Part shown: positions 1 through 24,469 of the stretch, piece by piece
Position numbering within the stretch: position 1 is the first letter of the stretch
Layout of the letters: every line of letters begins with the position of its first letter
Source: Takakia lepidozioides
Lineage: Eukaryota > Streptophyta > Takakiopsida > Takakiales > Takakiaceae
Direction: 5' to 3'
NCBI GenBank assembly: GCA_030704615.1
Contig: CM060732.1
Span: 41,581,053 to 41,645,052 of the forward strand
DNA length: 64,000 nt
The notes under the pieces: model-generated
Seen by the model: the letters and a program-made list of their open reading frames with translations, nothing else
Told to the model about the DNA's origin: nothing
Databases searched by the model: none
Made by a program: the position numbers and the translations under genes

Positions 1-2196
1 GGTTCGGCCTTTTTAAGGAACCCGCTGGGTCCGGGTAGGGTTTTTTTTTCGGAGCCAAGTCCGGATCCGGATCCGGGTTTTTGAAATTTGGAAAATCCGG
101 GTCCGGGTTCAGGTCCGGGTTTGTCAACACGGACTCAGGTTAGGGTCTGGGTAGTTGTTGGGAAATATTAGCGGGATCACGGGTTCGGATCCGGGTCCTA
201 ATTTCTTGATTAAATAAATTAGAAAAACAAGATTAATTAGAGATAAAATTATTTTTGGCTGGAAAAAACTTTAAATCCTAATAATGAATTTTATTTTAAG
301 AGACATTCCTTCAAAATATACCATGAATATGAATATGTATACCATGAATATGAATTAAAATAGAAGTTTTGAGTTCCTTTTTCTATTTTTAAACATGTTA
401 AGAATAGTAATATGCCTCAAGGGTAGATCACTATAGCATGGATGTGTGGGATCTGGCCTAATAATAATATATGACGTCTCCTTTGGGAGGTGTAAATTAT
501 GGTCCCATAGGGCACAACTTTGTCATAATACTCCGTGGATTGAACCCACAACTGCTTTTGAGGTGGTATGTGGGCATTACCACTGGGCTACAACGTGGTG
601 GGGCAGGCTGCTGCAGTGGCCTATTGCTGCTGGTCCCCTCCACACATATGACAAAACCTACCAGTTCTAAGGTGGACCCCATGCCCCATATCAAATTAAG
701 ACCTGGACCCTGACTCCCTACATTGGCCCGCGGATAGTAGCGGGTTTAACGGGTTCTGGACCCAGCAGGGCGGGTTCGGTTCCGGGTCAGGGTCCGGGTT
801 TTTTGTGATAGCACGGGTCCGGGTAGAGTTCCGGGAAACCTCGCCGGGTACCCGCCTTCAAAACCCGGACGGGTACTACACTGGTTTACACGTTGGGTCC
901 TTGGAATCTTGTTTCCCTGAGATCTACCCTCTTCTGCTTCCTTGCATCTTAAATTATCAAGCTCCTTTTTGCGGCTATCCTGGTTTCTCTATCAGCCGGA
1001 TAACTTCCTCTGGTCTTAATTCTTGTCTGTCCATGCTGTTGACTGATAAGTTTCACTTGAATGCTATGATAGGTCCCTATGACCTTATTCAGTCTATGTA
1101 CATGCATTCCCTGCACATTCGGTTTAACTTGAACGCTGGTCAGGGGGGAGTCTCCCCACTCTAAGCTTGGGCCATGCCTCCTCAGGAGGCGTCAAATATT
1201 TATTGGGCCATGCGGGCCAGCCTCGTGACGGTTATTTTTGCTAATCTGTAATCTATTGGGCTCAGTCCCTTTCTGTTAAAAAATAAATAAAGAAAATCTG
1301 GCCACAATTTTAAGAGCATTTTGAGCAGCTCTGCAGCTTCTGAGTGGCTGGACATCATAATGGGCTGTACAAAATCAAGCCTACGATTATGCCAAAGTAT
1401 AATGCGCCAGCAGCACTGGATGTTTTGCTTCTTAGTTTGCCTCTAAAATGGCAGAATCTGCCTCAAAATTCCTTAATATGTATATGTATATATAATATTA
1501 AACGTAAAACCCGTACCCCACCTGCTTCACTGCCCCAGGTAGCGGGTAGAGGGGCTTTTGGATCCACTAGGCGCGTCCGGGTATTTACGTTGTGGGTTCC
1601 CATCCGGGTTACCCGGATCCTAACCCGCGTACCCAGGGTCAGGACCCTTACCCGCACAACACTCGTAATACCCGGATCACCATTTATCCGACCAACACTG
1701 GTTTCTCTTTCCTGCATTTGTTTTCCACTTCCTTTCCTCGTCTTGTTTCTATTCCTGAGTTCCGTGTTTTTCGTTTTCGGCTCGGACTTGGCCCTTTCGT
1801 TTGGACGAAGCTGCTTCTCAAGTTACTTATCAATTGCACCTTTTCCCTTCAATTTTTTTTTTCCCCTCAATAATTCCAAATAAAGTTCTTTCACGGGCGC
1901 CTCTGTCCCCTGTTCCATTTAAAAAAAAAATTGAACCTACCGAGAAAACAGGAAAGAAAAAGAAAAGAGAAGTAAAAAGGGACAAAACAAGGGCTCTAAA
2001 TCCCTGGCACCACCTCATTAGCATAGGAGCCAACAACGAACTATGAGCGAATTCTTTTGCCTTCTAGAATTTACAACTACCTCCATGCAGGTAGTTTTAG
2101 ATTTACTACATGAAGGTAGTAGCTGCAAAAACAGGTTGAACAGGTTATCCTTCATGAGAGAAGTCGCAAACAAGTAACAACACAACAAGTAAATAT
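1..2196. other. Non-coding interval with GGGTCCGGG-rich blocks
   Basis: I see no supported gene here. Three blocks are dense in degenerate GGGTCCGGG/GGGTACCCGG hexamer-like units: about 1-200, 720-880 and 1505-1690. The first two are mainly G-rich on the + strand, and the third is mixed C-rich and G-rich. Between them the sequence is AT-rich or ordinary and its open frames look accidental. The blocks may be the ends of a non-autonomous transposon or a decayed satellite, but I could not define termini or a target-site duplication. Confidence 0.6.
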
Positions 2197-3540
2197 AGGG
2201 TGAGGCATTATCCGGAGGGGCTTCTAGTACCTGAGGCCCTGTAATACGAGGGCGGAGCCCGAGGATTATAGATAGGGAATTCCAAAAAGGCCTTGATGTG
2301 AAATGCATGGCAATTCACTTGATCACCCCCCTAAAAGTGCGCAATTCAATTGAATTGCAAGGGCAATTCAATTGAACTGCTAAAACTAGCTTGAAAACAA
2401 CCCTAATTTGCAATTCAATTGAATTGTCGGCACATGATTCAATTGAATTGCGAATTGGCAGCCTACGGGCATTCAAAGGGTTTTAATTTTTTTCCCTTAA
2501 ATAATCATTTAATAAATTTCCGTCCCTGTTATAAAAAAAAAAAAAAACTAAAAATTGCGAATTGGCAATTCCATTGAATTGTAATCTATAATTTTTAACT
2601 TATTTCTGTATATAATATATAATATATGTATATGTATATATTCCAATTATACTTATACACATATAAGAGTATAAGCTAAAAATACATGTTGCCCGTCTAT
2701 TCTTGCTGCCCCTCTTTCTTGTGCCCTTGAGGAAATTGTGGAGTTGTGAAGCCAGCCTCAGCCTCAGCGAGAAAGGGAGAGCCAGAGAGGGAGAGAGATC
2801 AGCAGCTTCTCGTGATTCAGTAGCAAAAGAAACATGGCTAGCTCTGAAAGAAACAGACAAAATCAAACCTGACAATTGATGAAAGGCTTCCCTTGCATCA
2901 TCATGTAGTCCCTAACACTAGAATTTGGCCCGGGACAAAAAAAACAAATATGTTCATCTTGAGAATTATCCAAAATAATATTGTTTCCATACCCTTACAA
3001 AGGTATCATGTTGAAGTTGGGATGTGTGTTCCATATAAAGTTTAATATATCAAACTCTTACATGTTGATACTCTTACATTGGTATCATGTTTGGTATATT
3101 TACATAGCCATATATTGGCACCAACATCCACAAAGAGGGACAATCCCGCTTTTACAAGCGCTTAGTGGCTTCCTCTCTCTCTCTCCCTCTCTCGCTCTCC
3201 CCTAGGCTTATCTCAGGCTCAAACCTTACCACGGGCAAATGATTGATAGACGGACAGCAAAAATAGACGGGCAACATATATTTTTAGCTTATACTTTTGT
3301 ATGTGTATATGTATAATTTAAATATGTACATATATATACAATATATACAGAAATAAGTTAAAAATTACAGATTACAATTCAATTGAATTGCCAAATTAGG
3401 GTTGTTTTCAAGCTAGTTTTAGTAGTTCAATTGAATTGCGCACTTTTAGAGGGGGGGATCAAGTGAATTGCAATGCATTTCACATCAAGGCCCTTTCGGA
3501 ATTCCCTAGCTGGAAGCCCCGCGGGATAATGCCTCACCCT
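2197..3540. mobile_element. 1.34 kb imperfect inverted-repeat (foldback/MITE-like) element
   Basis: The two halves are imperfect reverse complements. The outer ends match: AGGGTGAGGCATTATCC at 2197 and its complement ending at 3540. Further in, the blocks around 2290-2460 and 3370-3500 pair, each with several CAATTCAATTGAATTG units that are themselves palindromic. Next, TATA-rich blocks near 2600-2700 and 3240-3360 pair, then purine-rich and pyrimidine-rich blocks near 2755-2810 and 3165-3225. The centre is about 300 bp of unpaired sequence. No transposase frame is present, so it is non-autonomous. I could not identify a clear target-site duplication, so the superfamily is unknown. Confidence 0.8.
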
Positions 3541-4042
3541 GCATAAAGCCCGACGGAACCTGTGTATGCCGTAGATCCAAGGCTGGATGAGCCTTACACT
3601 TTTTTCCCTGCGTCAGAGGGATCTTACGCGTAAGCTCCCGCTCACGGGCAGTGGTTGTTTTTTTGGCAAATAATCGCCAGATTTTGACCTGGAAAAATGG
3701 GTCAGCTACTTTTACTAAGGAATTCTGGGATTAAAAATCAAGAAAATCGACAGAAAGCGCCAAGTGATAAACACCAGAAGCCAGATTTGTCCTACGTGGG
3801 CCTGTTAAAATATGACACCTGTAATATAGCCTCTTTTCCAGCTCTGTCACCTCGTTATTCTCACCACATTGGGTAGAATCTACATGTCGCCCTGCCAGCG
3901 ATTTTGGAAAAGTGAAAAAAAAAACACTGCTCAAAGGGGAGCTCACACGCCCATGAGGGCGCTCACGTGTGACGCCCTAATAGCCCCAATTCTGCTCTAC
4001 AACCCGCCCCATAAACCTATGGAAAAAATATCATAGGGCTTT
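3541..4042. other. Intergenic stretch, no feature recognised
   Basis: Between the inverted-repeat element and the foldback cluster I see no convincing reading frame, RNA gene or repeat boundary. Confidence 0.5.
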
Positions 4043-5068
4043 AGTGTAATGCCCTGAGTGGAGGGCATATAGCCCTTGGGCCAGTGCCCTCAAATCCGGG
4101 AATGCCCTCCACTCAGGGCATTACACTGCATAAAGCACGTGCAACAAAAAGGTACGTTAGAAGCAGGTGTGGCAGATTCCGCCATTTTTTTGGCCTAATT
4201 CTCAGGCCGAATCGGCCACCCAGGGTAGAATCGGCAGGGATGGCCGATTACGCACAGAGGACGGCAGATCTACCACCGAGGCCCATGTCATCAGCTATCA
4301 ACCCACCCACCTTCCCGAGGCCCGCCCCGTTTATATCCTCTCCGGGGCTCTGAATCTGGGCAATCGATATGGGATAATTGAACCTCAATCATATTGCGCC
4401 GCGTAACGGTGAGAATCCACCACACCTGCTTTTAACGCCAGTGAACGGGCCGCGTTGGCCGACTCTGCCCTGTGCTCGCTGGTGCATTACACTCGGGTGT
4501 AATGCCCGCAGTACGTTTTTGTACTAGACAACGGGCCGTGTTTGGTGGACTCTGCCCAAAGGCTGCTTACAGGGTAGAGTCCGCCAAACATGGCCCGTTC
4601 TCTAGTACAAAAAGGTACTCCGATGGACTCGCCCAAACTGCTTACAAGGCAGAGTCCGCCAAACACGGCCCGTTCTCTAGTACAAAAGGTACTGCGGGCA
4701 CCCGAGTGTAATGCACCAGCCTCGCTGCCCTGTGTATTACAGGAAGTGTAATGCCCAGCCCGGCCAAGCCATGAATTCTGGTTTTTGACGGCACAATAAA
4801 TACAAAGAGAAAATGCAAAGTGCTTTATGTATAGTGTAATGCCCTGAGTGGAGGGCATTCTCGGATTTGAGGGCACTGGCCAGGACGGTAGCCTGAGCGA
4901 AGGCCCGAAAATCCGGGAATGCCCTCCACTCAGGGCATTAAACTGCATAAAGCACCTGCAACAAAAAGGTACGGCGGGCATTACACCCAAGTGTAATGCA
5001 CCAGCCAAGCGATGGTTTTTGAAGGCACGATAAATACAAAGAGAAAAAATGCAAAGTGCTTTATGTAA
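4043..5068. repeat. Cluster of nested foldback repeats
   Basis: Three palindromic units lie in 1 kb. Unit A (4043-4127) is AGTGTAATGCCCTGAG...CTCAGGGCATTACACT. Unit B (4820-4955) has the same arms, extended by GTGCTTTAT and ATAAAGCAC. Unit C (4478-4720) is a long hairpin with GCTGGTGCATTACACTCGGG arms and an inner inverted repeat containing CGGGCCGTGTTTGG and CCAAACACGGCCCG. Stretches of about 80 bp at 4745-4826 and 4991-5068 are direct repeats of each other. All units share GTGTAATGC termini, so they look like repeated insertions of one MITE-like family into its own copies. No protein is encoded. Confidence 0.75.
4478..4720. repeat. Long hairpin within the foldback cluster
   Basis: The left arm starts GCTGGTGCATTACACTCGGG and the right arm ends with its reverse complement. 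A second inverted repeat nests inside, running from GTACTAGACAACGGGCC to GGCCCGTTCTCTAGTAC at about 4522-4607 and repeated at about 4660-4692. A transcript across it would form a long duplex and could feed small-RNA production; that is inference. Confidence 0.7.
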
Positions 5069-6220
5069 GAGGGTGGACGCGGTCAAAGTGAGCGACTGCG
5101 CAGAAGCTACGCAGTTGCTCAAAAGTCCACAATTTGACCAACGCACGGGGTCAAGAATCGCAAGTGTGTCCTACTTGCCTCGCTGGCAGCCGCCCATGCT
5201 ACCCCCCCTCGCCCCAAATCGAGAAACCAGATTTTCAAAGGAAAGACCAAGAATGGAACACCCCCCGATGCCACGCGGATCCCGTGGATTCGATACCCAG
5301 CCATCGCGCTCGCCATCTGGCCACCTCAGCGACGGCTCGGAGATCCTTTTCCCAGTTTTGCATATCATTAAATTTATTCTCCTGTATATTCTGGATATTG
5401 ATTAATCGAGAACGGAAAGCCTGATGGATGAGATACAACAAGTATCATCCATATTTCGCACTTGGATCCGTTTGCTATTTTTTAGTGTTGGGGACACGTG
5501 GGCCCGGATACGGTATTCCTGGGTCAATGGCACACGCTGATTTGTCTCCGCGAAATCCCAATATCCGTTCGATAATATGAAGTCCTTTCTATTTTATATT
5601 CTCTGTAGTAGAAAACACGAGTGTGGGGGGATTTGATCCCCGGCGGAGTGAGTCGTGAGCACGCATTGACGGGAAGCTATGGCGGCCGGGTGCGAGAAGA
5701 GTTCTGGTCTTCGCTGGCTCCCGTCTTCTTCTCGGACTTGGCCCTCGCGCATATCTTCCCTCTTTCATTCCCCATCGCTGTCTGTTGCCGCGAAAGATTG
5801 TTAGCTTCGGGGTCGGAGGTTGACAGGAAGTTCAACGGTATAGGTTCATTGATGCAGCTGTGTTAGAAGAGATCGAACTAGAACTGAGGTGTAGAGAGAT
5901 TTGCGCGAGAGAGATTTGCGCGAGAGAGATTTGTACGCTCACCGTCAGCACAGAGAGGGGGCAGGGAGGCCAGGGCTGAGGAGTCTAATTGCAGATGAGA
6001 GACGTGACGATCGATCATGAATAGCATGTGTATGTACATAACGACGTCGGCGATAATTGCAGATAGATCTAAGGACGATTCGAAGGGACACAGTTTGGAA
6101 ATCATACAGAAATTGAGGGAGCGAATCTTACCCGAATTGACGGACGCACATCTGAGACTACATATTTCGAAGTTCATATATCTGCCGGGCTTGGGTGTGC
6201 TGGACGCGCAGACCTGAGAG
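5069..6220. other. Upstream region and presumed 5' leader of the receptor kinase gene
   Basis: No gene is supported here. The interval includes three tandem copies of a roughly 16 bp GCGCGAGAGAGATTT-type unit at about 5885-5935, which would lie in the promoter or 5' leader of the downstream receptor kinase gene. I could not place a TATA box or transcription start with confidence. Confidence 0.45.
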
Positions 6221-9200
6221 ATGCTTCAAGGACATATGGCTGTTGGGGGTTGCAGATGCAGGAACCGGAGAGGAGTCTACACAAAGCAAAACATTGGGAT
6301 TATCCCTCTGACGGCGATCTTTACCTGCAATACGCTTAATTTTTGGGTAGTTTTCACATGGGTAGTGCTGAGTATGATACCGCAGTCCACTGCAGCACTT
6401 CTGAATCACGCGGACTGGAAACAGCAAGTTGCAGGCCAGAGTGGAAGTACCAAAACCGCCCACTTTCGACGAGGTACATTGTGCTCAAATCTCTGCTCTA
6501 GAAACTACAGGTCTGCCATTCCAGCAATGGCCGGGCCAGACTAGTATTTGGGATGGATTTCCACTGTAAGACTTGACTTTAAACTCAGTCGATTGCAGAG
6601 TTCCCCCAACGTGACATTTGAATCATAAATTGATCAGGATGTGTCGATATGTCGAGCACTAGTAATTCTTGAGATTCTGTGTACATACATATACATGGAT
6701 TAAGTCACGTGTGATCAATCTAATCTCACTCGATTTCATTGTGTGTGATTTATTTGTGGACATCGTCAGGCTTACAGTCTGCGTCGTCAGGAAATTTGTC
6801 AGTTGGTTTGAGCGACGACCAAGCAACTCTGATAGCTTGGAAAAGTAAGCTTCATCCGTTTAATAATTTCACAGTCAGCCTTGCAACGTGGGTGGAGAGT
6901 TCGTCGGGCCCGTGTCAATGGAGTGGAGTTCAGTGTGAGAACTACCAGGGAGATAGCCGCGTGACGGTCCTCAATCTCACCTCACTCAACCTCACAGGCG
7001 GGATGCCGTATGGGTTAGGGAACCTCCCAGCTCTTTTATCTCTCTCAGTTTTTGACAACCAGTTAAACGGAAGCATCCCCAAGGACATCGGCAATTGCAC
7101 CAACCTGCAGGTATGGAACACAATTGAGTAGTGCATGATCTGCGTGCATGTTATGTAAGGTTCCACTCAAGATTTTTGATGTCTCACTTGAGATTAATAA
7201 TGAATTGTAACAGTCCCATCTAGATTTAAGCTCTTTCGGTAGCCTACAGTTGAGATCATGCTTGAACTTCCGATCCAATGAGTTATTGATCTGGACACTT
7301 AGTTCTGACCAGCAATTCTTCAGGTGCCGCGAGGGTGCCGCTGGTCGATTCTCCTCCACGCATAAAATTGATTGAAATCAGTTACCGGGACTGCTATGAT
7401 CCTCGGAATTCCCGAGGCCACAACCACACCCAATCTAATTTGACGTACATTATAATGCTTACAAAATTTATGAGTACTTCCAGTTTAGGACTCGTAATAT
7501 TATCTAAACTTTCACCAGCTAATTAATCGCCTGGTTTCTGCAGGTTCTGGACCTCTCCAGAAACAGATTTGGAGGTGGCATCCCTGCGAACATTTTTTCT
7601 AACTGTGGGAGCCTCAACTCTTTCAACCTCTCAAACAATTCACTTACAGGGGTATTGCCAAGGCAGCTCGGGAGTTGCAAGAAGTTGCAGACTGTCGATC
7701 TTAGTAGCAACAATATCACAGGGGAGATACCAATCGAAGTTGGGCAGCTTCCGGCTTTGGAGACGCTAGTTCTGAAGAATAATTGGGTTAGCGGAGCTCT
7801 ACTTGATACTCTGGTATCGGGGAATTGTCAAAAGCTGCAAACTCTGGATGTTTCATATAATGGGCTGACAGGGAGCATTCCAGCAGGGATAGGAAATTGC
7901 AGCAAGCTTCTGGTATTGAATCTGCAAGGAAATGCCTTGGACGGCAGCGTTCCAGCGCAGCTGGGACAATTGGGAAGTCTTCAATGCTTGGCGTTAGGAA
8001 GCAACTCTTTCTCCGGAATCCTACCCCAAAATCTCACAGGGTGTTCGAGTCTATATTTGCTCGATGTGAGTAATAACAACCTTTCTGGGATCGTTCCAAC
8101 TTGGTTTGGGCAGATGAGAGCCTTGAACTATCTGTCAATGCAATCCAACAAATTCACGGGCCGATTTCCACGAGAGATCACAACGTTACCCAGTTTGTAT
8201 CATCTGGATGCCAGTGACAACAATTTGAGTGGAGACATCCCTGTCGATTTCGTAAACTGTACATCACTACGGCTCCTAAGGCTTGCAAATAATAGCTTCT
8301 CCGGCAATGTGCCAGCAGAGCTGGGGTCGCTTTCAAGGCTCCAAGGACTGGACCTTTCATGCAATCAACTCACAGGCAGCATCCCTGCAGCGTTTGGGAA
8401 TCTTCAGGATCTGTTGTGGTTGCAATTAGCGAACAATCAACTTACTGACTCGATTCCACATCTGTTGACAAACTGCAGCAGCTTATTATGGCTCAATCTT
8501 GGCAACAATGGTTTGACAGGCGAGATCCCATCCAATATGGCTACGCTTGCCCGACATGCAAACCAGACGTTCGCTTCTAACAGTAAACTTCCATGGCTTC
8601 CAGCGGATTTGGGAGAGTGCTCCATCGCATCAAGTTGGGTACCAGGGGACTATGCACCGTTCACAGGTTATCCGCCCGCTACTACTGGGGAACGCCAATG
8701 GTGCCACATGTGGTGGCAAAGGATGTTGAAAGGGGAATTCGTATCATTCAGCTTCTGGCAGCTCTCCCACAACAAGCTCACAGGATCGATGCCCAGCTTC
8801 AATCAGTCATTGTCTAAGTTGGCATGTATAGTTCTCACGGACAATCTTTTGTCTGGTCCAATTCCCTCCGAAATAGGATATCTTCGGGATCTCTACAATC
8901 TCAACGCGTCTCACAACCACTTCAATGGGTCAATCCCTGCATCCTTGGGAGAATTGCCTCAATTGGAAAGTCTAGATTTGTCTTTCAACAATTTGTCTGG
9001 TTCACTGCCCTCCAGCCTGAGCGATTTGACGTACCTTTCTAAGTTCAATGTCTCATATAACGAGAATCTGACTGGGCCTGTCCCTTCCACCGGCCAGTTC
9101 GCGGGCACCTTCCCTATGAGCGTCTACACAGGAGATACCAATCTTTGCTTTACGCTCAATAGCCACGGGACTGTCATGAATAGCTCCGCATATACTCCAA

Positions 9201-10390
9201 AGAACGGACCATCAGTGTGCCCTGATGCTTGGCCTACGAGATCCCCCATGGCAACCAAGCACGCAGGAAGATCACACGCGGATGTGGCTTACATCACTTC
9301 TCTCTCTATGTTGGCAATTCTGGGAGGCCTCTTCTGTGCAGCATTAGGTCTTTGGTTTCGTTCAAAGTGGCGGGCACATAAGAATGCCAGGCTGTTCGTT
9401 CAGGGGGGCGCGGATAACTTAGGGAGACCGACTTATGAACACAGAGAAAGCTTCCACGCTCCTGTTGCATCGTTTGGGACGCAGTTCCTGAAGGCACTTA
9501 CGTATTCAGACCTGTTCAGTGCAACTGATGGTTTTAGCGATGCAAGGATCATCGGGGATGGGGGATTCGGAGTTGTGTACAAAGCGAAGCTGGAAGATGG
9601 GACTGTCGTTGCCATCAAGAGGCTCATTCAGGATGGAGCCCAGGGAGAACGTGAGTTCCGGGCAGAGATGGAAACGCTAGGTCATCTTAAGCATGACGCC
9701 TTGGTGCCATTACTGGGGTACTGCCTCAAAAACCAGGAAAGATTGTTGGTGTATGAGTGCATGATGAATGGGAGCTTGGACGATTGGTTATATGAATCCC
9801 CTGCCAAGGCAGCCAAGCTCACTTGGTCTACGCGGTTAGGAATTGCGGTTGGGACTGCACGGGGGCTTTGCTTTCTTCACCATGAGTGCGTGCCCCTCAT
9901 CATCCACAGGGACATGAAAGCCAGCAACATCTTGCTGAATGACAACTTCGATTCTTTCTTGACAGACTTCGGGCTTGCTCGGCTCATGGATACTCAGAAA
10001 ACGCACGTAAGTACCATCGTTGCAGGGACTCCTGGATATGTGCCACCAGAGTATGGTCAGACATGGAGAGCTACAACCAAGGGGGACGTATATAGCTTCG
10101 GTGTGGTTTTACTAGAGTTAGCATCTGGCAAGCGCCCCACAGGACCTGATTTCACTGGGCTAGAGGGGGGCAATCTAGTTGAATGGGTTCGAATAATTGT
10201 CAGAGGTGGCCGGCAGGAGAAAGCTTACGACCCTGTTGTGCTTGAAACTGGTGACCGAGATGAGCTCTTCCAGTATCTGACGCTGGCGCTTGCTTGCACA
10301 GACGACCTGCCCACCAGCCGTCCCACCATGGCTGAGGTCACCCAAAAACTGAAAGACATCAAGGTGGGCACACCCAAGACGCCTACATGA
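6221..10390 (+). CDS. LRR receptor-like Ser/Thr protein kinase with island domain
   Basis: Three exons fit splice sites and phase: 6221-6371, 6770-7110 and 7544-10390, giving about 1,112 residues. Exon 1 supplies a long N-terminus and a hydrophobic signal-type segment; an in-frame ATG at 6236 is an alternative start. Exon 2 carries an LRR N-terminal cap (ATLIAWKSKL, then GPCQWSGVQC). A long LRR array follows, interrupted near residues 500-575 by a non-LRR island with WVPGDYAPF and WCHMWW. A membrane helix lies near residues 747-770. The kinase domain keeps the glycine loop GDGGFGVVY, Lys in VAIKRL (about 856), HRD (Asp about 954), DFG (Asp about 972) and GTPGYVPPEY, so it should be an active RD kinase. 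The island resembles that of NILR1-type (At1g74360) plant receptors. It should sit in the plasma membrane and sense an apoplastic ligand, which is unknown. Confidence 0.92.
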
Positions 10391-10600
10391 CCTGCATTCA
10401 CTCCCCACACTAGACTGTAATATAAAACCCACCATCTCTCTCACGTCCATTCTCACAATACACAGCTCGGAGCTCTCAACTTCTGTTGTTGACAGGGATC
10501 AGCAATGTATACACCGTTGGGGATTCTGGCAAATCCCCAACTACACAAACATTCAATTCAATGTACAATTCAATTCGATCAAACTTGCACGAGAACAGTT

Positions 10601-10640
<40 letters not shown>

Positions 10641-11558
10641 AAACGCTGAGACGGAAGTGGATAGATGGATGCATCTGAAGCTGATGTTGAACGATATATT
10701 GTCCGCCTGCCCCGAGATGAACATTTTCCCGGGCAGGGAGGTCGTCTCTCTCTCGAACGCCTGATCACAATATGTAACCGCCATGGATAGATCTTTGCAA
10801 CTTCTGCAGAACAAGGAAGAGACGCACCCTTCAAGAGTCACAGCAGATAAAAAATACTGGACATTCTCTTCAGTTTACTCATTCATACATAACATAGAGC
10901 CTGGGATAGTGGGAGCAGACACACACATATTGTTGGATTAATTGCTCCGAGTCTTGCCTGCCAATTCTGAATGCCATTGACGAGAGATCCTTCGCCCTCG
11001 TTTCTTCCGTTCCCCCTTTGAACAGTGATGAAAGTGTTGAGTATGGATGGAAGCTGTGTGCTTACGGATGGGTAAACTGAAGAAGGGGAGGGGGAGGGGA
11101 GGGGGTGGGGTGGCAGTTATGGCATGTCATCTGACCCTCTCCTTCCGTGCCAACTGACGCCACCCCCTGCCTCCTTCCATTCGCACCATATCTCAACCTC
11201 TTTCACTTCCCTCCACCCCTTTCCACTCTCTCTCAACTTGGAACCCAGAATATCTCTCCCAAGAAGCGATCCGATCGTTCGTCAATTCCTTGCTGGCCAA
11301 GCTTATTTTCTCTCTGAAAATACTGAAGTTAGACTTTGGTTTCCCCCCACCTCTGCTACACCTATCCTGATGTAACCCGCAAATCTTTCCTCTGTTGAGC
11401 TATCTGAACACCAAAAGGAAAGATGATGTCTTTGATAGTCACTGCACTGGAAGCTGCTAAAGGAAGGATGGAATAGGCCATATGCCGATCGGAATTTTGG
11501 CAAACATTTCAACCTTTCCCTGTACTGTTATAGGGGTGAAGAACAGACACATGTGATC
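10391..11558. other. Intergenic region: 3' end of kinase gene, TC microsatellite, upstream region of next gene
   Basis: After the kinase stop codon this interval holds a (TC)n tract and a G-rich stretch at about 11084-11110. Short AUG-initiated frames at about 11422 and 11479 end quickly and would act as upstream ORFs if transcription of the next gene begins here. No other gene is supported. Confidence 0.45.
10605..10634. repeat. (TC)15 microsatellite
   Basis: An uninterrupted TC dinucleotide run of 30 bp, about 215 bp downstream of the kinase stop codon. It is likely to be length-polymorphic. Confidence 0.95.
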
Positions 11559-23450
<11,892 letters not shown>

Positions 23451-24469
23451 CAACATACCAGGCCTTCTGAATGGAGCAGCCCACTCTGTGCTTCAATTGT
23501 TCAAGGACTCCTGCGCCATTTGGAGTGCCGCAATTATTTGATGTAGCTACACCCACTGATGACACAACATAACCCTGTAGAGTTCTAATAATCTTGGTGC
23601 CGTGATGGTAAAAAGATGACCTTCCTGGCTGTCAGGTGTCAGTGGACTGAACTTTGTTGTATCACACATTCAGACAGGATTACATACCTCGCTGCAAATT
23701 ATGCATGACTGTCTGTGGACATGCTGGGTATCTTGTCTCTGTCAGACTGTCCATCAATCATCCCATATTGAAACAGGAGAAACTTCAGATCCTTTAGACA
23801 CTTCCTAGCATTTGGCACCACGTACAGTCACTGCTTTAGTGAATGCAAAGCAAGGGGAAAGAACCATCGATAAGAAAGTTCCAGCATCATAACTTAAATG
23901 AAATGACACTTTCCTGCGTCCACAGAAGGAAAGAAGAAGAGAGAAAGGAGAGAAAAAAGAAAGAAATATGAAGAACCAGGTGAAATGATATTGGAAAGGG
24001 GAAATGATAACAGTTCTGAATGATGGAAATCCTCCTCACCATGAGAAGGGCCAATCTGTGAAGACATTCCTTCCACCAACACCCGGAGTCGTCTCTCTCA
24101 CCTCGTAGATAGCGCGGTGCAGCATGCACAAACCATTCATCCATTTCCAAAGAGCTTCATCCATTCATGCCATCTCTGTTAATAGCTGTCACCATCTCTA
24201 GTGCCAAAAAGGTGGTTGTAGGTGTTCACATTGGGGCCCAGCCCGGCGTTTGGTCGGGTACAGCCATAGCAGGTGGTGGAAGCCCTGTCGCTGCAGTTAC
24301 TTTTTGCTCTTTGCTTCAAACGTTCAAACCCTAGCGACCGTCTCTGGCACGATTGACGATGAGAGATCCAGCATCTGGCAAGCAGTTTGATGAGTAGAGC
24401 CCACTCCAATCTGCAGGAATTCCTACGTGTTCAGTAGTTTGCCAGTATTTCTCGCCCTGTGATTTTGAA
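23451..24469. other. Intergenic region and presumed promoter/5' leader of the RRM gene
   Basis: No gene is supported. A purine-rich stretch lies at about 23926-23970 and the presumed 5' leader of the next gene ends at the ATG at 24470. I could not place core promoter elements with confidence. Confidence 0.45.

Noticed and set aside
5610-5660. Possible tRNA gene
   Set aside because: A TTTGATCCCCGGCG stretch recalls a T-loop region, but I could not fold a cloverleaf around it.
7655-10390. Reading the kinase gene as starting at the TTG at 7655
   Set aside because: The frame is open back to a clean acceptor at 7544, and exons at 6221-6371 and 6770-7110 join in phase and supply the signal segment and LRR cap.
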